Source: an uncultured Collinsella sp. (GTDB lineage Bacteria; Actinomycetota; Coriobacteriia; Coriobacteriales; Coriobacteriaceae). Taken from it: a stretch of DNA of 42,656 nucleotides. This document shows, in pieces, positions 16,601 to 23,439 of the stretch. The translations under genes were made by a program, and so were the position numbers. The notes beneath the pieces are model-generated. The model was not told the origin of the DNA. It saw nothing but the letters and a program-made list of their open reading frames with translations, and ran no database searches. Position 1 is the stretch's first letter, and each line of letters begins with the position of its first letter. The stretch is from positions 1 to 42,656 of the forward strand of contig CAUGNZ010000019.1 of NCBI GenBank assembly GCA_959601045.1, read 5' to 3'.

Positions 16601-17229
16601 GTAAGACCCTGAACGGCCTCCAGGAACATGCCGCCCAGATCGACGTAGCTGCCCCAATACTCGGAACCGATCTTTTTTGCGTTGCGCATGACCATCATGA
16701 TGGAGATGGGGATGACCGGGACGCATACGAGCAGCAGCGCGGCGGGAAGTCCCGCTTGGCCTACGAGCAGCACGAACAGCGTGATGGGTGCCAGGCCGGC
16801 AAAAAAGAGCTGCGGCAGATAGCCGCCAAAGTATACCTGGAGTTGCGTGGCGCCCTCCACGCTGGTTTGCACGGCCTCGGCGGTGGGGACGGTTTCGGTA
16901 TAGGACGGGCCGAGCGCGGTGAGCTTGTCGTAGACGAGCGAACGCACGCGGCGGACGGCTTTGAAGGCGGCCTTGTCACCGGAACGCTGCGCCAGATAGA
17001 TGGCGGCGGCGCGCACGATGATGGCGCCGGCGAGCGGCAAGGCCGCCTGTGCGAGGGCATCGACGGCGAGCGCGGCGGAAAGACCGTCCGTGACGATGCC
17101 GCCCAAGATGCGCGCAAGCACCCACATCACCGTGATGTTTGCCATGAGCGCGATCCATTTAAACAGGACGCTCGCCACAATGTAGGGCGTTGCCTGCGGA
17201 ACCAGGGAGAAGAGCCGCTTCTCGAACAT
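13663..17229 (-). CDS. Fused two-half ABC exporter, CydDC-like
   Basis: This 1188-aa protein holds two complete ABC-exporter halves in one chain. Half one: membrane segments to about residue 300, Walker A GESGGGKST near 366, signature NLSGGQRQR and Walker B IYVFDEATSNVD. A linker with Ala/Ser/Glu follows near 580-630. Half two: membrane segments from about 650, Walker A GRSGSGKST near 1006, signature SLSGGERQR and Walker B FILLDEPTSALD. Both ATP sites look catalytically complete. The membrane part of half one resembles CydD, and CydDC exports cysteine and glutathione needed for cytochrome bd assembly. CydD and CydC are usually separate genes. Another heterodimer-type exporter is the main alternative. 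Confidence 0.8.
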   Translation of the reverse strand: MFEKRLFSLVPQATPYIVASVLFKWIALMANITVMWVLARILGGIVTDGLSAALAVDALAQAALPLAGAIIVRAAAIYLAQRSGDKAAFKAVRRVRSLVYDKLTALGPSYTETVPTAEAVQTSVEGATQLQVYFGGYLPQLFFAGLAPITLFVLLVGQAGLPAALLLVCVPVIPISIMMVMRNAKKIGSEYWGSYVDLGGMFLEAVQGLTTLKVYQADRDWHKRINAESERFRTATMRLLVMQLRSICVMDLVVYMGAALGIIVATLQLATGKIGFEAAFLVVFLSQEFFLPMRRLGSLFHTAMNGMAASRRMFGILDTPEPERGDVELDGRGDIELAGVSYAYGDRTVLDSASATIAHGSLVALVGESGGGKSTLAGIIAGRKGAYRGSVRIGGVELRDATAASLMRAVTLVPTNGYLFAGTLRDNLLLAQPNATDAELLRALGRTRVAAFVQANGGLDMVINEGGTNLSGGQRQRVCMARALLHDSPIYVFDEATSNVDAASEAAIGEVIASLAGEHTVIVVAHRLSTIVDADQILVLERGRIAERGTHGELLATAGAYARMWNSQEQLSAYAYAEGDAEDAGAVEAVDGSTARTDGLNGAGSSSAAAVPDSGRARRSAPSIMWRMMGLVRPLAGWLVLAVALGSIGMLTAAFVPAFGALGLMAALGRNALGLGLIVTCAACAACGIARGPLHYGEQLYNHYIAFRLLAHIRDLVFGALRQLAPAKLEGRGKGELVSLVTSDIELLEVFYAHTISPIAIALVCTVVFEGFLLAVSPELAGIALVAYAVLGVPLPLTSAKACGTTGRQSREGAGKLGAFVLDSLRGAGETIQFAGGTDRSRALGKLTEQVGAVDARLKRRQAVSEAVADALILVANLVMLGRALQLVAAGTIDFAAAFVAVFTFVSSFGSVMAVSRLGASLQETLASGARVLDLLDEQPQCAEVADGQNVEFAGAAAEHVSFSYVGGVDAGGAGATEQVANDTAASLILDDVTCTFAPGTMTCIMGRSGSGKSTLLKLLMRFWDPAAGTITVSGVDARHINTASLRSHEAYMTQDTHLFCGTVRENLLVAHANATDAELLDACRSASLTTLIDRLPQGLDTPVAELGDSLSGGERQRIGLARIFLNDAPFILLDEPTSALDALNEASVMQAIDELKRRGKTIVLVSHRASTCAFADFSLSVEHGRLS

Positions 17230-17438
17230 GAAACCTCCGATGCCGTAACGGTGTCGGGCGGGGTCCTCGGCAGCCGATTAGTTAGCCAAATGCAACTAGA
17301 GTAACATCGTGCAGCAGGTAAGTATGCCGAGGGTAATTTTTTAGCCGATGAACTGCGTAGAAAGTCCAAAATTGTTGAGTGCAGCGAACTTTATGGCGGA
17401 CGGAGTGCAGGCGCAATTCTGATCGTGTGCGGCCCCGC

Positions 17439-17511
17439 TCCAAAACGTGTACGTCAGCCTCCGAAAGCTGCAAAAAATGACATGTTTGGAGGCTGATGTA
17501 CATGTTTGGAT
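17439..17511. repeat. Imperfect inverted repeat upstream of the LarC2-like gene
   Basis: The 384-bp gap 17230-17613 between divergent genes holds no ORF of note. In it, TGTACGTCAGCCTCC (17448-17462) is mirrored by 17488-17502 with one G/A difference, and weaker similarity extends each arm to about 33 bases. ACATGTTTGGA is also repeated directly at 17480-17490 and 17500-17510. The hairpin lacks a T-run, so an operator or a palindromic repeat is more likely than a terminator. Confidence 0.7.
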
Positions 17512-17613
17512 AGGGGCGAGGGCGGCGACGGACGAAAGTCACGCCTGTGCCACGTCCGATGTGCTAGCGTTTGGGTGAACAAAACGAGCCCGTGCGGAAA
17601 GGATCCGGACCGT

Positions 17614-18099
17614 ATGCAACGTGGAAGTACATCTCCGCTGTCCCGCGAGACCGATGCGCCCGAAACCATCGTCAAGCTGGAGTGCGACATCGACGATGCA
17701 TCGCCCGAGGTACTCGCCTATGCCGCCGACCGCCTGCGCGAGGCAGGTGCGCGCGAGGTGCACTGGCTGCCTCTCTACTGCAAAAAAGGTCGCCCCGGCT
17801 GGCAGCTGCAGGTGATCTGCTCGCACGAGGATATCGAGCGCCTACAGACGATTATCTTTTTGGAGACCACGACCAACGCCGTTCGTCGCCAGGTGATGGA
17901 ACGCGTCTGCCTGCCGCGTCGTTTTGAGCAGGTAGCGACGCCTTGGGGCGAGGTGGCCGTCAAAGTAGCCACCCTGCCCGACGGCAGCGAGCGCGCGGCA
18001 CCCGAGTACGAGGATTGTGCCCGTCTTGCCCGCGAGCACAACGCGCCGCTCCAGCGCGTGATGCAGGCGGCTCAGAGCGCGGCGCTGCGATTTGAGTGA
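17614..18099 (+). CDS. LarC C-terminal-domain protein (LarC2-like)
   Basis: This 161-aa protein corresponds to the C-terminal part of LarC, the CTP-dependent enzyme that inserts nickel into the pincer cofactor of lactate racemase. Recognisable blocks are IVKLECDIDDASPE near residue 18, LYCKKGRPGWQLQV (about 54), FLETTTNAVRRQVMER (about 86) and PEYEDCARLAREH (about 130), all in family order. The LarC1 N-terminal domain is absent and no larB, larE or LarA gene is visible. The ATG at 17614 follows GGAAAGGAT. It may be a stand-alone subunit with LarC1 elsewhere, or a protein with a different nickel- or nucleotide-related role. Confidence 0.8.
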   Translation: MQRGSTSPLSRETDAPETIVKLECDIDDASPEVLAYAADRLREAGAREVHWLPLYCKKGRPGWQLQVICSHEDIERLQTIIFLETTTNAVRRQVMERVCLPRRFEQVATPWGEVAVKVATLPDGSERAAPEYEDCARLAREHNAPLQRVMQAAQSAALRFE

Positions 18100-18154
18100 T
18101 GCGGGCGAGTGACGTGCCGCGCCAATCCAATTAACCCCACCGAAAGGACCACCC

Positions 18155-18703
18155 ATGAAATACCTCATCGCCTCCGACATCCACGGCTCGGCATACTGGA
18201 CCGAGCGCCTGGTCGCCGCTATCGAATCCGAGCAGCCCGACCGCATCGTTCTGCTGGGCGACCTGCTCTACCACGGCCCGCGCAACGACCTGCCGCGCGA
18301 CTATGCCCCCAAGCGTGTGATTCCGCTGCTCAACGCCCTGGCCGACCGCATCATCGCGGTGCGCGGCAACTGCGACGCCGAGGTCGACCAGATGGTCCTC
18401 GACTTCCCCGTCATGGCCGACTACGCCACGCTGTTCGACGAGACCGGCCGCGAGCTGTTCCTGACGCATGGCCACGTCTTTGGCGCTGGCATGCATAACA
18501 GCGTTGATCACGCGCCCGCGCTGCCCGAGGGCTCCGCGCTCGTCTACGGCCACACGCACATCAAGGTTAACGAGGCAAGCGAGGCACACCCGGGCCTGTG
18601 GCTCTTCAACCCCGGCAGCGTGAGCATTCCCAAGGACGGTACGCACAGCTATGGCATCTACGAGGACGGCGCGTTCCGTCACGTGATCCTGGAGGAGGAA
18701 TAA
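18155..18703 (+). CDS. yfcE: YfcE-type metallophosphodiesterase
   Basis: This 182-aa cytosolic calcineurin-like phosphoesterase has all five metal motifs in order: SDIHGS (residue 7), LLGDLLYHGP (about 33), VRGNCDAE (about 69), LTHGH (about 106) and YGHTHI (about 129), then NPGSVSIPK. That is the YfcE/MJ0936 pattern, an Mn-dependent phosphodiesterase with activity on model substrates and no assigned natural one. Only 2 bp separate it from mazG, so the two are one transcription unit. A GAAAGGA site precedes the ATG. Confidence 0.88.
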   Translation: MKYLIASDIHGSAYWTERLVAAIESEQPDRIVLLGDLLYHGPRNDLPRDYAPKRVIPLLNALADRIIAVRGNCDAEVDQMVLDFPVMADYATLFDETGRELFLTHGHVFGAGMHNSVDHAPALPEGSALVYGHTHIKVNEASEAHPGLWLFNPGSVSIPKDGTHSYGIYEDGAFRHVILEEE

Positions 18704-18705
18704 CC

Positions 18706-19566
18706 ATGGCAGAGCAGCTGGCTCAGCAAAATGCCGAGGGCTCGCGCGACCTGTCCACGCTGGTTGACGCGTCGGCCGAGCTGCAGCATCTGGTGCAGAC
18801 CATCTGGCGCCTGCGTCAGCCCGACGGCTGCCCGTGGGACCGCGAGCAGACGCACCGCAGCATTGGCAAGAACATGATCGAGGAAGCCTACGAGGCGCTC
18901 GACTGCATCGAGGCCGACGACGCGGCACACCTGCGCGAGGAGTTGGGCGACGTGCTCATGCAGGTCGTACTGCATGCGCAGATTGCGGCGGATGCCGGCG
19001 AGTTTTCGCTGGCCGATGTGGCGCGCGATATCGACGCCAAGCTCATCCGTCGTCACCCGCACGTGTTTGGCGATGCGGATGCCGACAACTCCGACGAGGT
19101 GCTCAAGATTTGGGACGAGGTCAAGCTTGCCGAGAAGGCCGCCAAAGACCAGGCCGTGGCGGCAGTCGGGGCCGCACCCGAGGGTCTGCTCGACGGTGTG
19201 CCCACGCACCTGCCGGCGCTGATGCAGGCTCAGAAGGTGTCGCGCAAGGCGGCTGCCGTGGGCTTTGAGTGGGAGACGGTCCAGGACGTGTGGGACGAGG
19301 TTGCCGAGGAGCGTGCCGAGTTTGAGGCCGAGGCTCCCGGTTCTCCCGAGCGCGAGATGGAGTTTGGCGACCTGCTCTTTGCCCTGGTCAACGTTGCGCG
19401 CAAGGAGGGAATTGACGCCGAGAGCGCCCTGCGTGCCAGTACGGCAAAGTTCCGCCGCCGCTGGGCCGCGATGGAGCAGATGGCGGCCGACGCCCACGTG
19501 GATCTGGCCGAGCTTTCGACCCACGGCCTCAATGACCTCTGGGATGCCGCAAAGGCAGAGGAGTAA
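18706..19566 (+). CDS. mazG: Nucleoside triphosphate pyrophosphohydrolase MazG
   Basis: This 286-aa protein has two MazG domains. The first (about residues 25-130) contains RQPDGCPWDREQTHRSI and MIEEAYEALDCIE with REELGDVLMQVVLHAQIA, the metal-binding EExxE/ExxD helices. The second (about 195-280) has RAEFEAEAPGSPEREMEFGD and LLFALVNVARKEGID. MazG hydrolyses NTPs and dNTPs to monophosphates, which cleans the nucleotide pool and can lower ppGpp. The open frame extends into yfcE, but the ATG at 18706 follows a GGAGGAGGA site. A terminator lies just after the stop. Confidence 0.93.
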   Translation: MAEQLAQQNAEGSRDLSTLVDASAELQHLVQTIWRLRQPDGCPWDREQTHRSIGKNMIEEAYEALDCIEADDAAHLREELGDVLMQVVLHAQIAADAGEFSLADVARDIDAKLIRRHPHVFGDADADNSDEVLKIWDEVKLAEKAAKDQAVAAVGAAPEGLLDGVPTHLPALMQAQKVSRKAAAVGFEWETVQDVWDEVAEERAEFEAEAPGSPEREMEFGDLLFALVNVARKEGIDAESALRASTAKFRRRWAAMEQMAADAHVDLAELSTHGLNDLWDAAKAEE

Positions 19567-19573
19567 GACTGCG

Positions 19574-19615
19574 GGGGCGACGGGACGGACTTGTCCCATC
19601 GCCCCTATTATTTTT
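19574..19615 (+). terminator. Intrinsic terminator after mazG
   Basis: GGGGCGACGGGAC at about 19574-19586 pairs with GTCCCATCGCCCC at 19593-19605, with one mismatch and a 6-base loop, followed by TATTATTTTT. It separates the yfcE-mazG unit from the enolase promoter. Confidence 0.88.
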
Positions 19616-19622
19616 AAAAAGA

Positions 19623-19678
19623 TTGTATCCCTTGGCTAACTTAGGGCATAATGCAAAAAGTGCGATAAGGCTAACTTA
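19623..19678 (+). promoter_or_regulatory. Probable eno promoter with two GGCTAACTTA direct repeats
   Basis: A -35-like TTGTAT (19623-19628) and a -10-like CATAAT (19647-19652) are 18 bp apart. GGCTAACTTA occurs in the spacer (19634-19643) and again downstream of the -10 box (19669-19678), 35 bp apart. The second copy lies in a small dyad, ATAAG with CTTAT. Two matching sites bracketing a promoter suggest a repressor or other regulator. Confidence 0.5.
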
Positions 19679-19754
19679 TGAACCTGCGCGCCGCTGTAGC
19701 GTGCAAGCCGTGTCGCCAAGCATTCAACCCGTTTCCAAGTGAGAGGGAGACAAC

Positions 19755-21044
19755 ATGAGCGATATTTTGGACGTCTACGGTCGCGAGGTGCTCGACAGCC
19801 GCGGCAATCCCACCGTCGAGGTCGAGGTCGTGCTCGAGGACGGCAGCTTTGGCCGCGCAATGGTGCCTTCGGGTGCTTCGACCGGCGCCTTTGAGGCATG
19901 TGAGCTGCGCGACGGCGACAAGGGCCGCTATCTGGGCAAGGGCGTTTCGCAGGCCGTCGAGCACGTCAATAACGAGTGCGCTAACGCCGTCGTGGGCCTC
20001 GACGCCTTCGACCAGCGCGCCGTCGATGCCGCGCTGATTGCCGCGGACGGTACCCCCAACAAGACCAAGCTCGGTGCCAACGCCATCCTGGGCGTGTCGC
20101 TGGCCGTCGCCCGCGCCGCTGCCGAGTCGGCGGGCCTGACGCTGTACCAGTACCTGGGCGGCGTCAACGCCCACCTGCTGCCCACGCCTATGATGAATAT
20201 CCTCAACGGTGGCGTCCATGCCGACAATAACGTTGACTTCCAGGAGTTCATGATCATGCCGGTGGGCGCCCCGAGCTTTGCCGAGGGCCTGCGTTGGTGC
20301 GCCGAGGTCTACCACACCCTCAAGGGCGTGCTGCACGAGGCCGGCCTGGGCGGCGGCGTGGGCGACGAGGGCGGCTTTGCGCCCAACCTCAAGACCAATG
20401 CCGAGCCGTTCGAGTACATCACCAAGGCCGTGGAGAAGGCCGGCTTTAAGCCCGGCGTCGACTTCATGTACGCCATGGACCCGGCCTCGACCGAGTTCTA
20501 CAACGCCGAGACCGGCATGTACGAGCTCAAGGGCGAGGGCGTGGAGTACACGAGCGCCCAGATGGTTGATTACTGGGAAAAGCTCGTCGACACCTATCCC
20601 ATCATCTCCATCGAGGACGGCATGGCCGAGGAGGACTGGGACGGCTGGGTTGAGCTCACCCGTCGCATTGGCAACAAGGTGCAGCTGGTGGGCGACGACC
20701 TGTTCGTCACCAACACCGAGCGCCTTAAGAAGGGCATCGAGCTGGGTGCCGCCAACGCGATCCTGGTCAAGGTCAACCAGATCGGCACACTCACCGAGTC
20801 GCTCGAGGCCATCGAGACCGCCAAGGAGGCCGGCTATGCTTGCATCGTGAGCCACCGCTCCGGCGAGACTGAGGACTCCACGATTGCCGACCTGGTCGTG
20901 GGCGTCAACGCCGGCCAGATCAAGTCGGGCGCCCCGTGCCGCAGCGACCGTATCGCCAAGTACAACCAGCTCATCCGCATCGAGGACGAGCTCGAGGGCA
21001 GCGCGCGCTATGCCGGCAAGGCCGCGTTTTACAACATTCGCTAA
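19755..21044 (+). CDS. eno: Enolase
   Basis: This 429-aa glycolytic enzyme converts 2-phosphoglycerate to phosphoenolpyruvate with magnesium. Landmarks: EVLDSRGNPTVEVEV near residue 9, FGRAMVPSGASTGAFE, the NGGVHADNNVDFQEFMIMP segment (about 154), ISIEDGMAEEDWDGW (about 285) and GDDLFVTN with metal-ligand acids, then the catalytic Lys region ILVKVNQIGTLTE (about 338) and SHRSGETEDSTIADL. Length is standard. GAGAGGGAG precedes the ATG. It is monocistronic, with a terminator downstream, and its long antisense frame is a composition artefact. Confidence 0.98.
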   Translation: MSDILDVYGREVLDSRGNPTVEVEVVLEDGSFGRAMVPSGASTGAFEACELRDGDKGRYLGKGVSQAVEHVNNECANAVVGLDAFDQRAVDAALIAADGTPNKTKLGANAILGVSLAVARAAAESAGLTLYQYLGGVNAHLLPTPMMNILNGGVHADNNVDFQEFMIMPVGAPSFAEGLRWCAEVYHTLKGVLHEAGLGGGVGDEGGFAPNLKTNAEPFEYITKAVEKAGFKPGVDFMYAMDPASTEFYNAETGMYELKGEGVEYTSAQMVDYWEKLVDTYPIISIEDGMAEEDWDGWVELTRRIGNKVQLVGDDLFVTNTERLKKGIELGAANAILVKVNQIGTLTESLEAIETAKEAGYACIVSHRSGETEDSTIADLVVGVNAGQIKSGAPCRSDRIAKYNQLIRIEDELEGSARYAGKAAFYNIR

Positions 21045-21116
21045 ACGGGCGAATTTGGCGAGGGGGAGGCTGACTCGGTTCCGTCCCGCCTTGACTGGAT
21101 GCTGCAAAGCGCCATG

Positions 21117-21148
21117 GGCGCTGGGCCATACGGCTCAGCGCCTTTTTT
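21117..21148 (+). terminator. Intrinsic terminator after eno
   Basis: GGCGCTG pairs with CAGCGCC with an inner GGCC/GGC extension around a short ATAC loop, followed by six T residues at 21143-21148. It lies 72 bp after the enolase stop. Confidence 0.88.
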
Positions 21149-21239
21149 ATGTCGAGCAAAGGCTGGCGAAGGCGGTGCAGGCGCTCGTGCTATAACTAAA
21201 GGACTTAGCGCAAACAAACCTCAACCGCACAAGGCGCAC

Positions 21240-22001
21240 ATGGATCAGATTTACGACAACAGGTACTATTCCGCCGGTTCGCGCGAGCCGTCGCCTCGCC
21301 GTGCGCGCACGGTGCAGCTCGGTGGGTCCGCTTATGCCGGCGCCGACCGCTCCACGCAGCGCCCGGCAAGTACCTCGCGCCCCAATGCTCAATCAAATAC
21401 CTTGGCAGATGGACCGGTGCGCCCGGCACGTTCGTCGCATGCGTCGCGTCCCTCGACTCAAGCACACGACAAATCGAGTAGGCCCTCGAACCGTCTTTCG
21501 GGCTCGGACTTTATGCATTACGCCAACGACAACGCGGTTGTCAAGGCGATCTATGACTTTACGCATGGCCCTCTGCGTCCGCTGTTTATCGGTATCGTGG
21601 TGGCGCTGGTGCTCGTGAGCCTGTATTTCCCCGTGCGCGATCTGTACGTGGCAAAGCGTTCGAGCGATATCTTGGCCAAGCAGGTCGAGATTCGCCAGCA
21701 ATACAATGATGAGCTGCAAAAAAGCGTCGACAAGCTGCTCTCGGAGGAGGGTATCAAGGACGCGGCGTCCGAGGACCTGGGCCTGGTGATGCCCGGCGAG
21801 AAGAAGATTGACGTGCTAGGTTTGGACGACGATTCGGACTCGTCGTCGAGCAAAAAGTCCTCAAACGCCAAGAAGGCCAGCGAAGTGGCCAAGGAAATCG
21901 AAGAAGTCGGCAAGGACGCGCCGTGGTACATCCAGGCGCTCGACATGCTGTTTGGGTTTAACGGCGTCGAGGGTCAGACGGTCGTGTCCAACGGCAAATA
22001 G
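21240..22001 (+). CDS. Septum formation initiator family protein (DivIC/FtsB-like)
   Basis: This 253-aa single-pass membrane protein has a long basic, Ser/Arg-rich cytosolic N-terminus (about residues 1-100), a membrane helix PLFIGIVVALVLVSLYF (about 116-133), then a short coiled coil EIRQQYNDELQKSVDKL and SEDLGLVMPGEKKIDVLG. That layout matches DivIC/FtsB, which bridges FtsL and FtsQ at the division septum. The C-terminus is Ser/Lys-rich and ends in a small hydrophobic helix. It is longer than typical FtsB because of the N-terminal extension. An in-frame start at 21099 lies inside the eno terminator; the ATG at 21240 is preferred. It is next to a Ppx/GppA gene, as in other actinobacteria where eno, divIC and ppx cluster. 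Confidence 0.83.
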   Translation: MDQIYDNRYYSAGSREPSPRRARTVQLGGSAYAGADRSTQRPASTSRPNAQSNTLADGPVRPARSSHASRPSTQAHDKSSRPSNRLSGSDFMHYANDNAVVKAIYDFTHGPLRPLFIGIVVALVLVSLYFPVRDLYVAKRSSDILAKQVEIRQQYNDELQKSVDKLLSEEGIKDAASEDLGLVMPGEKKIDVLGLDDDSDSSSSKKSSNAKKASEVAKEIEEVGKDAPWYIQALDMLFGFNGVEGQTVVSNGK

Positions 22002-22021
22002 CGCCCGGAGGGGAGCTCGCA

Positions 22022-23023
22022 ATGACAAATTGCAAACGCTATAAGGTAGCCGCGATCGACCTGGGAACGGTGTCGTCGCGACTGGTGTTGGCCCAGGTCG
22101 AGGGCGGAGCGATTGTGGAATCGTCCAAGCATACCGAGATTACCGACCTGGGCGAGGGCGTGGACACGACGGGGCGCTTTTGCAAGGCGGCTGTCGAGCG
22201 TGTGCTCGCTGCGTGTCACATGTTTGTGGACGAGGCCCGTGCCTTTGGGGCCGTGTGCGTCTGCACCACGTGTACGAGTGCCGCGCGCGATGCGTCCAAT
22301 GCCGCGCTGCTGTTGGACGGCCTGCGCGATCTGGGGCTTGAGCCACAGGTGATTCCGGGCGAGGTCGAGGCGCGCCTGACGTTTTTCGGCGTGGCGCACG
22401 ACTTTGCCGGCGAGCGCATCATTGTTGCCGATTCGGGCGGCGGATCCACGGAGCTCGCGACTGGCGTGTACGCGCCGGAGCGCGGCGTCTTTGCGCTGGA
22501 GGGAACGCGCTCGCTGGACATCGGTTGTCGCCGCGTGACGGAGCGCTTTTTCTCCGCGTTGCCGCCCGCGGATGGCGAGCTTGCTGCCGCTGCCGCGTGG
22601 GCAGGCGAGCAGTTTGCCGCCTATTTTGAAGGCCTGCCCAGCGACTTTGAGCGCGCCGAACGCCTCGTTGCGGTGGGCGGCACCGTCACCACGCTCGTGG
22701 CACTCGTTCACGAGCTGGAGCCGTATGATTCGAGCTTTGTGCACCTGCGCGAGCTTTCGATGGAGCAGGTTTTGGCTGCCATCGAGCGTATGTCCGCGCT
22801 GGATGTGGAGGGTATCGCCGCGCTACCGGGTGTACAGCCCAAACGCGCGGGCGTGATTCTGGCCGGCGCCGTGGTGATTCGCGAGCTCATGCGAGCCGGC
22901 GGCTACAAGACGCTCACCGTAAGTGAGAACAGCCTCCTCGCCGGCATGGCCGCCACCATCAACGAGGTTCTCGACGGCGCGACCCCCACCATCGCCTGGA
23001 CCCCGAGCCTGAGCACCCTTTAA
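22022..23023 (+). CDS. Exopolyphosphatase / guanosine pentaphosphatase family protein
   Basis: This 333-aa protein has the actin-like ASKHA fold of Ppx/GppA. The N-terminus AIDLGTVSSRLVLAQ is the phosphate 1 loop (with Val-Ser in place of the usual Asn-Ser), VADSGGGSTELATG near residue 138 is the phosphate 2 loop, and ERLVAVGGTVTTLVAL (about 216) is the adenosine-like motif. Such enzymes release phosphate from polyphosphate or from pppGpp. It lacks the C-terminal HD-like domain of long Ppx, as do many actinobacterial Ppx proteins. A GGAGGGGAG site precedes the ATG. Which substrate is preferred cannot be decided here. Confidence 0.88.
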   Translation: MTNCKRYKVAAIDLGTVSSRLVLAQVEGGAIVESSKHTEITDLGEGVDTTGRFCKAAVERVLAACHMFVDEARAFGAVCVCTTCTSAARDASNAALLLDGLRDLGLEPQVIPGEVEARLTFFGVAHDFAGERIIVADSGGGSTELATGVYAPERGVFALEGTRSLDIGCRRVTERFFSALPPADGELAAAAAWAGEQFAAYFEGLPSDFERAERLVAVGGTVTTLVALVHELEPYDSSFVHLRELSMEQVLAAIERMSALDVEGIAALPGVQPKRAGVILAGAVVIRELMRAGGYKTLTVSENSLLAGMAATINEVLDGATPTIAWTPSLSTL

Positions 23024-23077
23024 AAGTAGTCAAAAAAGCTCTGTCCCAAATGAGCTGCTCTGCAGTTGACGGCACCT

Positions 23078-23341
23078 AAAAGAAACGAGCCCGCATCCCT
23101 GGGGGACACGGGCTCGTAAGCACTACATGGTAGGGGCGGTGGGACGTCCGCGCATTTGCTGCGCAAATGCGCACCGGCTTCGGCCGCCTGTCGGCGCCCT
23201 CGCCGGCTCGCTACGGACGCTGCGCGTCCGCTTGACGCTCGCCCCCTCGCGGGTTCGAGTCCCACCGGCATCCAAAAGAAACGAGCCCGCATCTCAAAGG
23301 GACACGGGCCCGTAAAAGCCATATGGTAGGGGCGGTGGGAC
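23078..23341 (-). repeat. Duplicated 3' end of tRNA-Leu plus its terminator
   Basis: A 68-bp segment holding a terminator hairpin and the last 18 bases of tRNA-Leu occurs twice, at 23078-23145 and 23274-23341, exactly 196 bp apart; the 18-bp tRNA part is identical. The 128 bp between is a run of hairpins, for example GCGCATTTGC with its complement near 23150-23172 and GGACGC with GCGTCC near 23215-23229. It also holds a T-arm-like GGGTTCGAGTCCCACC (23251-23266) in the opposite orientation. No protein-coding gene fits here. Confidence 0.85.
23274..23313 (-). terminator. Intrinsic terminator downstream of tRNA-Leu
   Basis: On the minus strand ACGGGCCCG pairs with CGGGCTCGT (one G-U pair) and is followed by TTTCTTTT. 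A near-identical hairpin at 23078-23117 belongs to the duplicated unit. It begins about 10 bp after the tRNA CCA end. Confidence 0.82.
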
Positions 23342-23408
23342 TCGAACCCACAATCCTTGCGGCGAGAGATTTTAAGTCTCCTGCGTATGCCAATTCCGCC
23401 ACGCCCCC
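23324..23408 (-). tRNA. tRNA-Leu (anticodon UAA)
   Basis: Read on the minus strand the 85-nt gene starts GGGGGCGTGGCGGAATTGG and ends with an encoded CCA. The acceptor stem pairs G1-G7 with the 3' side (G1-U72 wobble), the D-arm has the GG pair, and the anticodon loop CTTAAAA gives UAA. A long variable arm typical of leucine tRNAs (CTCGCCGCAAGGATT) precedes the T-arm GGGTTCGAGTCCC. The gene begins 31 bp after the stop of the upstream minus-strand gene and may be co-transcribed with it. Confidence 0.96.
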
Positions 23409-23439
23409 GTGAGACTAGAAGTCTAGCACAAGCCGTCCG

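Noticed and set aside
23146..23273. A second complete tRNA gene between the two tRNA-Leu 3' ends
   Set aside because: A T-arm-like sequence is present on the plus strand, but no matching acceptor, D-arm or anticodon arm can be formed.
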